From positions 15,780,501 to 15,844,500 of the forward strand of contig CATNEN010000039.1 of NCBI GenBank assembly GCA_950097015.1: a stretch of DNA of 64,000 nt, written 5' to 3'. Of this stretch, positions 11,660 through 22,091 are shown piece by piece (position 1 is the first letter of the stretch; the number at the start of each line of letters is the position of its first letter). The notes below the pieces were generated by a model. The model ran no database searches. It saw nothing but the letters and a program-made list of their open reading frames with translations, and was not told where the DNA came from. A program made the position numbers and the translations under genes. The stretch comes from Macrostomum hystrix. Lineage: Eukaryota > Platyhelminthes > Macrostomidae.

Positions 11660-12507
11660 TCAACAACAAAACCAAATAAACTGTGCAAGCAGCATCGTTA
11701 GCAGCGTCGTGCAGCCGAGCACTACGGATACGAACAGCAAATTTTGGTGCGAAGCATCCACAGCAGTCGGGGTTGCAGGCGGAGTGTACAATGGGATACA
11801 ATCTGATTTTTCGGCGTTTGGTCTACATTCGTATCGTTCAAGCATTAAATGTTCCTTTCTCAATATTTTTTCGTGTATGTGTTCAAGCCGTTTTTCACAG
11901 CCGATGATGGTTTTAAAATGCATTCCTGGTACAGACCTTTTAGCAACAATTTTAAAGCACTTTTCTGATGGAGGGCAAAAGATTTCGGTTGGACCTTGCA
12001 CTCCTTCGCGTTGATCAGGCTCATTGTCATTCAGCAGCCTTTTATCGTAGTGAAGGCATGGTACCAGATCACGTTCTAGATCATTGATCAAGTTAAATAC
12101 ACTCGCTTTATTGCATTTATGACCCGTGCAGTCTTTGCAATAGTTTGCAGCAGGACAGGCGCCGCAACCATATTTCAGTCCCTAAAAAAGTTTCCGCATA
12201 GGGCAAAATTTATAGGGCGAACTGTTGCTTTATGATTTCGAATTGATATGCTAATTAAATTTGTTTAATTCATTCGGTTGCTCACCACTTCGTGCTGAGA
12301 GTAAAAACCAGTTGGACCTTTAGGTTGATATTCCACGTAACACTTGGTGTCTTTGGCAGGAGTACAATCTGTAGCAGTATCGTCATTCTTATATTCATAA
12401 AATGATACTTTTTTATTTTTCGACCAGACACATTTTATACAATCAGCCAGCTGAATGTTTTCAAGTGCAAGAAACACGCAAACAATAACCAGCTTCATAG
12501 TCGTCAT
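11660..12507 (-). CDS. Ly6/uPAR-like membrane protein, copy 2
   Basis: Exons 12507-12286 (74 codons) and 12181-11660 (173 codons plus stop), phase 0, 104-nt intron; product 247 residues. Signal peptide MTTMKLVIVCVFLALENIQL, then a Ly6-like domain (CIKC, CY, GCGACP, CKDCTGHKCN). The Asp before the final CN is His here, a change from copies 1, 3 and 4. The second cysteine domain runs from VPC through CPPSEKC and IGC to YEC and SDC. A short Pro/Thr stalk (TPPATPTAVDAS) leads to one membrane span, LLFVSVVLGCTTLLTMLLAQ, near the C-terminus. The topology fits a type I surface protein or a precursor for a GPI anchor. Confidence 0.75.
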
Positions 12508-13140
12508 GATTGCCAGCTTCGATTCCGAATAGCCCAGTTAGATTTGGTCGATTAGCTGGCAGGTGGCAGTTGAACTGCAGTCAATTCTTGATCCGATTTG
12601 CAACGGCTGAGTAGAATCGGCCAGAATGCTTAGTCGAGTGTTGTCAGTTGTTGGATTTGATTCTTCGTTTCGGGCCGCTGCCCCTTCAATATGCTGCAGA
12701 AAATGCAGGTCCGAGCCGGCTCGGCCTATGGCAGTGCTGGCTGACACAGGGGTGCCCGCCTTTTGTCTATGGCAAATTTCAGCTCTACTTTGCTTTTTTC
12801 ATGCATGACTTTTCTGAGATGAACTTTTGTGTTGTACTATTAGAAAGCTTTCTATCTTATTGGAGTTTCTCTAACAAAGAATTATTGCACTTTACAAGCA
12901 TCGAATGTATGCTTCCCATGGGCCCATGTTTGACAGACTTTTTAGACAGAGCCAGGTTAACGAAAACTAGTTACTTTTCTTCAGTCACATCAAATCGTTC
13001 TTTCTCAGATTCCTCCGCACCTCAGATCCCGCATCCTATGCCACAGATCCCATATCCCAGAAGATACATCCAATATGGGATGCCGCTGATCCTACATCCG
13101 AGATCCTATATCTCATTCGACAGACCTTAGATCCTAAATC
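12508..13140 (-). repeat. Shared 5' flank of Ly6-like cassette, copy 2
   Basis: Nearly identical to 5716-6345. An uninterrupted 69-codon frame lies on the minus strand (12747-12538) with LHFLQHIEGAAARNEESNPT and SILADSTQPLQIG. A closely similar stretch is readable upstream of copy 3. It may be a relic of an older element or a chance open frame in the 5' UTR. The flank ends where the CR1-like fragment begins. Confidence 0.75.
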
Positions 13141-14350
13141 GCATCCTCATCCTGGAGAGAAAGCCTTCAGGCAAGCTGTCCTTCAAGCAGCTAAGCACCA
13201 CATCCTAGCTAGGAAACTTCAAAATTTTCGTCCTCACTTCCCGCCGGAAGCCGACACCCTCTGCAAGCAAAGAGACCTCATTCGCACGGATAACCCGCAC
13301 GGAAGCTATCACCATCATTCAAGACGAAATCAACCAGATCTGCTCCAACTTTCGCCGGGCGAACTCGAGGGAAAAGCTTGAGCAGTTCAGCATCAAGCAC
13401 CTGGTCTCTGAACTGTGGCGAACCATCAAGAACCTCAGCGGTAAAGGCCACAAAGAAAACTCCGCTGGCATCCTTTTTGACGAGCTTCCCTTAACTGATC
13501 CCAAACGCATTGCCAAGGCCTCCAACAGGCAGTTCTTTGATCAAATTCATCCGGCCACCCCGGAAGACAGACGCCTCAAAAGGGACATGCTTTCCCCCAC
13601 CAATGGCTTCCTGCTCACGTCCAAGTGACGTCACGTCGGCCATCAAAAGCTCTTCGCCGTTCGAAGCCACCGGACCGGATGGCCTTTCCCCAATCGTCCT
13701 GAAGCATCTTGGACCAAGGGGAATTGCCTTCCTCTGCTGCCTATTCAATCTGAGCCTTACCACCAGTATATCGTTCATAGCACCTGGACATCTGCGAAGG
13801 TAGTGCCTCTTCTCAAAGGAACAAAGATGCTACCTGCAGCTCCTCCTACAGGCCAATCTCGATCCTTTCTCCAGCCGCCAAATTGCTGGAAAATTGCCTG
13901 CTGTCCACCTTTCAGAGCGCACTCCCGCTCCCTACCTGGCAGCATGGCTTCCGCGCGGGGCACTCCACCGCCACCGCCCTTACCAGCCTCACCAGCTCCA
14001 TCAGCAACGGCCTTAGCCAACCTAAACCTGCTGAGAGGACTCTGCTCATCGCACTCGATCTGCAAAAAGCGTTCGACAAAGTCAATCACGCCAAGCTCCT
14101 CCGGATGCTCTTCAACTCCAGCCTGCCGAAATGCCTCACCAGGTGGCTCAGTGCGTACCTGTGCGGTCGGAGCACGAGAGTCCTCTTCCGCGGCTCGCTC
14201 TCCTCGGCCAGGCGTCTCAGAGCGGGCGTGCCTCAGGGAGGAGTTCTGTCCGCGCTCCTCTTTGCCTACTACATGAGCGACATCCCGGCTCCTCCTGGCC
14301 AGATCCAGCTGACTCAATACGCTGACGACCTCACAGTCTGCACGAGAGGC
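13141..14350 (+). mobile_element. CR1/Jockey-like LINE reverse-transcriptase fragment
   Basis: Between divergent Ly6-like copies 2 and 3. Successive frames give the pre-RT linker (LWRTIKNLSG), FEATGPDGLSPIVLKHLGP, then after a shift HGFRAGHSTATALTSL, LLIALDLQKAFDKVNHAKLL, RAGVPQGGVLSALLFAYY and the catalytic YADDLTV (14318-14338). Order and spacing are those of a CR1/Jockey-type RT. At least two frameshifts and no endonuclease are seen, so it is dead. Homology to the Ly6 cassette starts directly after YADDLTV. Confidence 0.8.
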
Positions 14351-14584
14351 CCCTGTGTGAGCCAGCGCTGCCATAGACCGAGCCGGCTCGCACCTGCATT
14401 TTCTGCAGCATATTGAAGAGGCAGCGGCCCGAAACGAAGAATCAAATCCAACAACTGACAACACTCGACTAAGCATTCTGGCCGATTCTACTCAGCCGTT
14501 GCAAACCTGATCAGCAATTCAACTGCCACCTGCCAGCTAATCGACCAAATCTAACTGGGCTATTCGGAATCGAAGCTGGCAATC
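14351..14584 (+). repeat. Shared 5' flank of Ly6-like cassette, copy 3
   Basis: About 234 bp upstream of copy 3. It matches the proximal part of the flanks of copies 1, 2 and 4 in inverted orientation, with the GCAGCGGCCCGAAACGAAGA block. It is truncated on its left by the LINE fragment. Confidence 0.8.
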
Positions 14585-15445
14585 ATGACGACTATGAAGC
14601 TAGTTATTGTTTGCGTGTTTCTTGCACTTGGAGGCATCCAGCTGGCTGATTGTATTAAATTTATCTCGTCGAAAAATGGAAGAGTAAAATTCTCTGTATA
14701 TAAGAATGACGATACTGATACAGATTGTAGTCCTGCCAACGTCACCAAGTGTTACGTGAATTATCAACCTGAAGGTTCAACCGTCAATACTGACGAAGTG
14801 GTGAGCGACCGAATGAATAAAACTAATTTAATTAGCATATCAATTCGAAATCATAAAGCAACAGTTCGCCCTATAAATTTCGCCCTATGCGGAAACTTTT
14901 TTTAGAAACTGAAATATGGTTGCGGGGCCTGTCCTGCTACAAATTATTGCAAAGACTGCACGGGTGATAAATGCAATAAAGCGAGTGTATTTAACTTGAT
15001 CAATGATCTAGAACGTGATCTGGTACAATGCATTTCCTACGTGAAACGAGATATAGTTCCACAGCCGGGACATTTCTCTGAAAATTTTTGCCCTCCATCA
15101 GAAAAGTGCATTAAACTGATTTCTAAATCTAATTACCTCACTGAAACCTATATCAACTGTGAACATTACGAGTATGTCAACGATAAATATAAATGCAACC
15201 AAGAATACTCCTCACCGTCGCATTTTGTGGAGTTTGAACACTACGAATGTACAAAAAACGCAGTAAACTCTAATTGTAGCGAATTACTAATGCGTGCAAC
15301 CACGACTGCTGCGGGTACAACCACGACTGGTGCTTGGCACCCGATTATGCTGTTCGTATTCGTACTGCTTGGCTGCACGATGCTGATAGCGATTCTGATT
15401 GCCCTGTTTATTTGGTGCCATTATAATTTTTTTGTTTTTCTTTGA
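14585..15445 (+). CDS. Ly6/uPAR-like membrane protein, copy 3
   Basis: Exons 14585-14800 (72 codons) and 14906-15445 (179 codons plus stop), phase 0, 105-nt intron (GTGAGC...TTTTTTTAG); product 251 residues. Signal peptide as in copy 1. The first domain has lost the early CxxC (CIKF, so the second Cys is Phe) but keeps DTDC, KCY, GCGACP and CKDCTGDKCN. The second domain runs from VQC through CPPSEKC and INC to YEC and SNC, and carries an insertion with extra cysteines (CEHYEYV, KCNQEY). A short Thr/Gly stalk precedes the membrane span LFVFVLLGCTMLIAILIALF. It is the only copy on the plus strand, head to head with copy 2. Confidence 0.76.
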
Positions 15446-15524
15446 TTTTATTAAAAATTTAGTTTTCATGTTGTGATGTATTGAATGCATTGAAACTGAA
15501 GTCATTATTGAATGTATTTTTTAA

Positions 15525-15625
15525 CACAAGCTGCACAATGATCAGTTAAACCTGGCTTGATGTTTGAAGGTAGTCATTTTGAGCACCCAAAATAGCCGCT
15601 TTGGACTGCCCGAAACGGTGTAGAG
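15525..15625 (-). mobile_element. DIRS-like remnant next to Ly6-like copy 3
   Basis: AAGCTGCACAATGATCAGTT and GCTTGATGTTTGAAGGTAGT are the reverse complement of the DIRS terminal segment beside copies 2 and 4. It then jumps to CTTTGGACTGCCCGAA, the complement of the RT region near 9246. It is therefore an internally deleted DIRS copy in antisense. Confidence 0.55.
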
Positions 15626-16639
15626 TGTAGAATTACGGTACTATTTCTTTTTAACCAATCATGCGCTAACTGCTCTACTCATTTCGCTTAAGTAGTATTT
15701 TTAGAAAAAGCGAACCAGAAAACATATAAGTACAGCATGTGATTCATTTCACCAAAAAAGGAAAGCGAATCAATCAAAAAGTCATGTGATTACTATTAAT
15801 AGTATCAAATCAATTTTTATGTCATAAGAAATCCACAATCCCACCAATCATGTTACCCAAAATCAATCAAAAGGTCACGAAAGCGATAATCCATCTTTTT
15901 GTGCTTCTACTGCTTCAGTTGTTAAAAAGTCTATCCTCTCAAGTTGTCAAGCGTTGACCCAAACATTTTGACACAATTTTGACACCTGTACACTGAACGC
16001 ACTCATCGAACCCGAGAGGGTCAGATTCTCTATAAATACGAGAACTATAAATCGTACAAGAACTCCGGAGCGAGCCCAGATTCAGAGTCTCGCCGAGAAG
16101 AGAAAAACGGAGAGAAGAATCTGAAGTGGATCGGACTCCAGGTCCAAGACTTGTGGTAAGAGTTCCTTGAGTTATCCTAATTAATTATTTATTAATTAGA
16201 AGGCTCATTCTTGAGCTAAGTCAAACCTCTCCAAGTAATCGTTAAACCAACGATTAAAAGCGTAGTCACAGACGTGTGATTACATTGAATATATTACAAA
16301 GGGTGAGCGCCAGACTCGTGGTAAAACCTACCAGAGCTGGTAAGAAGGAACTCTACAAGTAGCTATTGGTTAACCGACATCAACGACAAATCGGCGTCAA
16401 GAAGACACAACCCCGAACCTAGGTTTCCTAATTTCTATTGGTCCGTTGTAACTACGAAAGAAACCAAAGGAGAATAAACTAAACTCCTATTGTATTCGAA
16501 CGATCCAGATACCTGAAGAGTAACAAGAAGCCCAAAGCATCAGAAAACTCGAAGCCGGCCGCAACCGAAGAGAACAAGAGAACCACTAAACAAAAGAAGG
16601 TAAGATCTACAACTTCTACTAATCAAGTACTGGGGCACC
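15626..16639 (+). mobile_element. Possible LTR-like block within DIRS remnant
   Basis: Non-coding block inserted between two antisense DIRS pieces. It contains TATAAATACGAG at about 16032, followed by a purine-rich leader, as in an LTR promoter and R/U5 region. No second LTR, primer-binding site or gag/pol was identified, so a solo LTR or another promoter-bearing insertion are both possible. Confidence 0.3.
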
Positions 16640-17045
16640 CAGCAGTTGCTGGAAGTGATAAATTCCTAAAAGAGAAACAAGGAACTTATCAACGGAACTT
16701 AATTCCCGTCTGACTGAACATTCACTATCTTTGGGCAGGGCTTTAAGGGCGCTGACCAATTTTGGACGCCCGCCGGTCGGGCACTCGCGATACCGCCCAC
16801 ACTTGAGCTCTTTGTTAATCTGCGTTTGGACAGCCTCAAAATGAAATATTGACAGAATGGTAGTTATCAGCTTCAACTGGCTTGAAACCAGAAGCACTCT
16901 TGTCAGTAATGCGGAATCCGGAGGCAACACCATCGAGAATAAAACTGTTCCTATCCTCAGGTAAATCAGTGCACATCAGCTCCTTCTTCCACTCTGCTAA
17001 TTTTAGATCTGTAGATAAAACCAGGGCGTTAAAATCAGAACAAGC
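16640..17045 (-). mobile_element. DIRS-like fragment, antisense
   Basis: Reading the minus strand: WKKELMCTDLPEDRNSF, ILDGVASGFRITD (the region before DIRS RT), then the block homologous to 8910-9015 and the bases encoding SVRRELSS. Frameshifts and a stop interrupt it. It overlaps in content with 8890-9412 and extends that family upstream. Confidence 0.7.
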
Positions 17046-17613
17046 ACCAAGTCAGTGCGAAGGCCTAGTCGTCTCACTGCCCTCGCCATCCCGATGGGCA
17101 GCAGCTTCTGAGAGCCTGAGTTCTGAGTTTCTAATCTCTAGAAATTGATTTATTTATAACGGCTCTGGCACTTTGCCTCGTACATTTCACCTATTAAGAA
17201 ATCGAATCGAGTATCAAATGTTGTGGGGCACGGCAGGTAGCATAATCAAGTGTGAAACCCAAAGTTTCTGCCGCTTCCTTTCTACTGGCAGCAATGTGCA
17301 TAGATCCATTACTGCTTTAGGCTTAGACATCCTAATTCCTTCATATGTCACAAACCCAAATCTTTGAAGATTTTTCTGAAGAACAGTTGCGTTACTGTGC
17401 TATATAATGGAATGTAATGTATGCTAAAGCCACACAGTTACCTTCACTTTCATGTCCAGTTTCATTCTGAGCGGGATCTTCAAAGGGTTAAGCCCTGGCG
17501 GAGGTGCCATAAGCCATTTATAACTGATACTTATCACAAGAGCCTGACCCAGCCGGCAGGTGATGACGTATGCGTCGTGGGGTTTAGGAGGCCACAGCAT
17601 CGTCAGTTCCCTA

Positions 17614-18194
17614 TCAGGTCAGAAATGCGTTCTTCTCAGCCAAAATGTGCGAACCGCACTGCGGACACCTTTGAGCTCCCAGGACGCACTGACGGCAGTA
17701 CAGGAGGTGCGCGCACGGAAGCAGGACCACATCGCGCGACCGCGTCTTGCACATTGTGCAAAATGGACTGCCTTCAATTAGTTCGCTTTGTGGTTTCGCT
17801 TCCACACTAGGAGCTTGTACTGAGGCGCTGTGGGTTATTGTTTGAAGCAGGTAAAAATTGCTCAGATTAAGCAGCGAGAAAAGACAAATTGAGGTCGAGG
17901 TAAAAATTGATGTCGCTCACCTGCCGCATGGTCTGATTGTTGTGCCAATCGGCTCATTTTGAATTAAATTAGGCTGTGTCCTTGTGCTGCCTATGCTGTA
18001 GCCTTGACTAGCGCCCTGACTCAAGGAGCTTAGAAGACTCGACACAATTTCAGCCAGAGCGGAGACCTCCTCATTGAAGGACTGCAGAATCTCTATCAGC
18101 TCACCAGTTTTCCAGCCGTTCTCTTTGAAATTAGTTTTAAAGGCCAGGCGAAGTGCTCCTAGGATTGTTTGGGATTTTGAGAATCCAAAAGATT
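17614..18194 (-). CDS. IAP-type RING finger protein, C-terminal exons
   Basis: Two exons on the minus strand: about 18194-17921 (donor GTGAGC) and 17827-17614 (acceptor AACCCACAG). They join as AG|C with matching phase. The upstream exon encodes FGFSKSQTILGALRLAF and GWKTGELIEILQSF, which resembles the UBA-like region between BIR and RING in inhibitor-of-apoptosis proteins. The last exon ends in a C3HC4 RING (CTMC, VLLPCAHLLYC, CPQC) and AEKNAFLT before the stop, the usual C-terminal RING position in IAPs. The family role would be E3 ubiquitin ligation, but no BIR domain is visible in the window. The 5' acceptor (ACAACTAG) sits at the border with the hairpin repeat, so earlier exons may be separated by it or lost. 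Confidence 0.6.
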
Positions 18195-18195
18195 C

Positions 18196-19980
18196 TAGTT
18201 GTGGGATGAGCGAACCCAGCAAAGACCAAGAAAAAGCCGAGCGAAGCGAGACTTTTTCTTGGACTTTGCGGATGTGAGTTCGTCCCGGTTAAGATGTAGC
18301 AGCATATGCACACACTGAAATGCACGATTTTAGACTTTTCATCGTTGCAGCTTTGCAACAGTTTAAGATACAAAGGTGCGGTTTTTACCAAAATGCGTAA
18401 AAGACCTAAGGCTACCAATCCAATGTGGTTGCGTTGTCGTGGCGAAGCGTCTTGGTTGCCATGGCAACAAAAAACATGCATTTTTTAACATGTCAAAAAC
18501 CTTTACCTCACCTGAACTTTCAGGCAGTAAGCGATGTTGCAAAACGGCTTGTATGAGCCTAAGCGGGCATTCATATCCTACAATGCTGCCATTTTGATTT
18601 TATGTTCATTTGTACTTTTAGGGGTCAAAGTTGGAAAAAACATTTTTTGAGGCAAAAAAATGTGCATGTTTTTTTATTTCTGCTGCAACCAGCTCAAAGC
18701 TGCTTGCTTGGAGTCACAACAGATCACAACAGATGGGGCTATTTGAAAATCGGATACTTTTAGTCTGGAGTGTACTCATTGTTTAAAAGTACACATGTAC
18801 TTTAAAAGTACGTTTTGTACATGTTTCATTTGAGACCTAATCTGGTACCGAATTAAAGATTTCTGTGTGTCGAGACGCAAGTCCATGCACTCATCTGGAT
18901 GTTTTCTAACTGTTATAGTTGGTTTCAAGTTGTTATGTTGCACTCTCGTGATCCTTTCCGGCTTCAAAGTTGAAAATCGTGCTTTTGGCCATTTTTGACC
19001 ATTTTTTGGCCCACGCCACCCCAAAATGTGCGGTTTCAGAAAATGGTGCACAGAAACGAATTTGATATTCAATTGCGCCCATCTGGGGGACAAATTATGG
19101 CTATAATGATTAAGGTTGATGTCACAGTCTTCTGGGTCATTAGTTCGAAAAACAGGTGTTGTAAGTCCAAAAATGTGAATATTTCTTTATTTGTGTGTGC
19201 CAGCAGTTCTCTGGCCTACAGTCGATGGGGCTAACGAGCTGGCATAATGAAACAACAACATCGAGGGCTGTTTTATGCGGGTTTGTGTTTTACTAAAAAG
19301 TGCACTTTTCAAATAGATGCCCATTTGCACTTTAAAAGTACATTTTGTACTTTTGCACTTAAAGGTCTTATCTGGTACAGAATTGTGATGTTTTCAGTGC
19401 GCTTTCGGGTACCTCTGCACTCAGCTGGATGTCCTCTATAAAAAAGATGTGGACATCCAGTTTTTATACTGCACTGGAGGGACGCCGTCCGGCTTTAAAG
19501 TCAAAAAACGTCGTTTTCAAAAGCCGTGTCACGTTTTAAAAAGAAAGTCTCAAAAAATAAGGAAACAGTTATGCTGTTGAGATGGGACTTTCATCCCACC
19601 CTGTCAAACACATAGGAGCACAATCGAGTAAATTTTCGAGTCTTCAAGTGCAGCTGGGGCTGAGCTGTGACCAGAAAACCAGGTAAATTTGAGGCGGGGA
19701 CCGGTTTTCTCTGACACTGTTGCATTACGATTTTTTTCTAAATTGGCCATATGCCATTAAGACTTGTGTCGATTTAAAGTACATCGAAGGACCTTTCCAT
19801 CGATGTCAAGTTCATTGGCCTAGACTTTAATCAGCATGTACTTTTTACCTGTAACAGGTAAAAGGGCCCATTTTAGGGGGTACAAACTTTGAAGTGGAAA
19901 AATAAGAAATTTTGTGCAACGATTTTTCTGGATTTTCAATATTGTATTCCTAGATAGTTGAAGTTTATTGGGTTATACGC
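18196..19980. repeat. Hairpin-headed dispersed repeat, copy A
   Basis: Starts at CTAGTTGTGGGATGAGCGAA. A hairpin at 18219-18269 follows (arm CAAAGACCAAGAAAAAGCC). Then comes about 1.7 kb of AT-rich non-coding sequence with GTTGCCATGGCAAC at 18455-18468 and recurring blocks such as GTACTTTAAAAGTACGTTTT. Copy B at 25101 shares the order: start, hairpin, X-box palindrome, GTGCATGTTTTT and AAAGTAC blocks. The class is unknown, with no open frame and no terminal inverted repeat. Confidence 0.55.
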
Positions 19981-21220
19981 GAATAGGCTGGGAAATCTCT
20001 AATTTTTTTTGCAATTTTCCATTGAAATGCTTTTTTTGGGGAAATTTTTTAGAGAAGATCCTCAATATTAGGCTACAAATTTTGCTGGACGGGTCGGATC
20101 GCAATGAAAATAGTGCAGAAGTGTGCGCCCGGATGTCTACTTTCCAAAAATGTGCCACTGGAGGCTGTGCGTTGTGTTGTTGCGTCACAGTTCCCATTAT
20201 GATGATGTGTTTTTATTGAGACCTGTCCTGCGGAATGTTTTCAATTTACGATACAATTTTTCGACCAGTATAACAAGCGGAACAGTTTTATCTCAACAAT
20301 TTAAATACAAACGTCTTGTAGATGTAATTTGTCTATTTTCTATAGTAAATTGTGAAATGCTAGTGCTTTCGGTTGCAGATCCGCTTGCCTCCTATTTCGA
20401 TTTTAAATAATAATGCTCTGCAAAATCGTGGCTGAACTTATTTCTCAATTTCACGTGTTGTCTACAAGTATATATGCTATTGAAGTGCCCTCTGCCCGTC
20501 CGTACATCACATTTGCCATCTGCTTTGTTGCTTATAAACTCTTTAAGAGCTCTCTGCGTCTCATTTCATCCCATTTGTTATCTGCTTTGTGTCTTATTGC
20601 TGTCATCAAATATATATATCTATGTCGTCTTTTGTATATATAATATAATTGTTGCATGGTGTATTGTAAATTTCTATACTTTGTATTTAATATTTATATT
20701 TTTAGCTGCTAATTTCTCTTTTTTGTGTTTTCTTCCTTCTCATAGTGTAAAATTTTCTCTGTGTCTTGTCCCTTTTATCTGTCTGTTTTTTCTTCTTTAT
20801 AGGTATCAATAGTCATAGTTAGTATTTATTTATTTTGTAGCTGTTAGTTGATTTGCTACTTCTCAATCTCATTAGCTGTGCCAAGTGATTGTAAGCATTT
20901 TAGTAGTATTTTATGGCAATGAATTTAATGAGATATTGTCTAGGTAGGCCTAACTTTGTTATGGACTTGTTGATAGCAAGAATGAAGAAATATAAAGTTG
21001 ATTATAGAAATTTTGGTAAATAATACTAATAGGGGGCCTAGCTATATTTTGTATAATTATTATCTCTATTTTCATTTAGTAATAGTATTATTATTACAAA
21101 TAATAATTTTAAACATTGCATAGAGGTAAAATTATATTTTATGGCCATGCACATTTCATTGAAACTGCTTATTTTTAGATATTCTCATGTCTTTTTGCCC
21201 TATATTCATTTTCCAACACC
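19981..21220. other. AT-rich intergenic region
   Basis: Low-complexity, T-rich sequence with no supported exon; frames at 20413-20812 are hydrophobic by composition only. It may be the promoter and 5' region of the gene starting at 21229. Confidence 0.4.
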
Positions 21221-21228
21221 CAGGAACC

Positions 21229-21493
21229 ATGCTGCCAAAGAAGCAAGGCCGGAAGCCAAAGAGAAGGCAGTTTGGATGCCCATTCAGAAAGTCTATTAGC
21301 CTGACTGATGTCAATGAGAGTCTCGCAGCTTCTGTGGATACTGTTGCTGCAACAATTTATGATGCTGCTGCAGATTGTTGTACTCCTGTTGCTGCTGCTG
21401 ATGCAGCATTTGCCACAGATTCAAGTGATGTTCAAGATGATTTTACTGAAGCAGCTGCCATGCTAAAAGCATCTGGTCTTTGCACTGAAGATG
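21229..21493 (+). CDS. Orphan coding exon, unknown protein
   Basis: Bounded by a good acceptor (TTTTCCAACACCCAG) and donor (GATG|GTGAGT). The first ATG lies 5 nt inside the exon (CCATG). The 88 codons give a basic start, PKKQGRKPKRRQFGCPFRK, which looks like a nuclear localisation signal, then an Ala/Asp-rich acidic part with TEAAAMLKASGLCTEDG. I recognise no family. The partner exon was not found; RPA1 exons follow on the same strand but their proteins do not resemble this one. Confidence 0.4.
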
Positions 21494-22091
21494 GTGAGTT
21501 TGATAGAATGGTATGAGTTTTTTCTTATAAAGAATGCTTTCATTTATTAGTGATATTGCATCGTTAGCTTTCCAGTTTAAACTCATCATCAGCTGAGAAA
21601 TGTGTTTGAATGTTGTTGAATATATTAAAATATGCCAGAAATGTTGGAATGATATAATAATAAAGTTATCTTCTGCCATTCGTAAATCACAGGAAATTTG
21701 CATTGTGGTTAAATTTGTTTAATCTTTAGATAGACAAATTCAATGAATCGAAGTTTCCAATTTGCCATTTGAATTGGTGTCTCCATTTCTCAATAATTCT
21801 TGATTGGAAACTGGTCACGAATGTACCTGGTCAGAAGTGAAGTTAGGTGGAAAGAGTTGGCATGGCAGTGTTACAGAGGAAGAGTATGGTATTGTTATAT
21901 ACAGAACGACGAATAATGTTCAACATCGTGGAACACTAGCGCGATGACTTCCAAGCATGTCTTAAATTCTGAACTTTTGCACTTTATCATAATACATTAG
22001 ACACAAAGCCGACATTTTAAAAAAACGATTGGGTAAAAATAGGGTGACAAAGACAAAACATATTTTTCACTGAATTGAAGGAAAATGAGGG

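Noticed and set aside
13775-14476. 233-codon minus-strand frame rich in Ala, Glu and Arg
   Set aside because: Antisense shadow of the CR1/Jockey-like RT and the Ly6 flank; no family features of its own.
14585-15445. Three-finger toxin genes
   Set aside because: Membrane tails, two cysteine domains and the CTGDxCN ending fit Ly6/uPAR-type surface proteins better than secreted toxins; no evidence of toxicity is visible.
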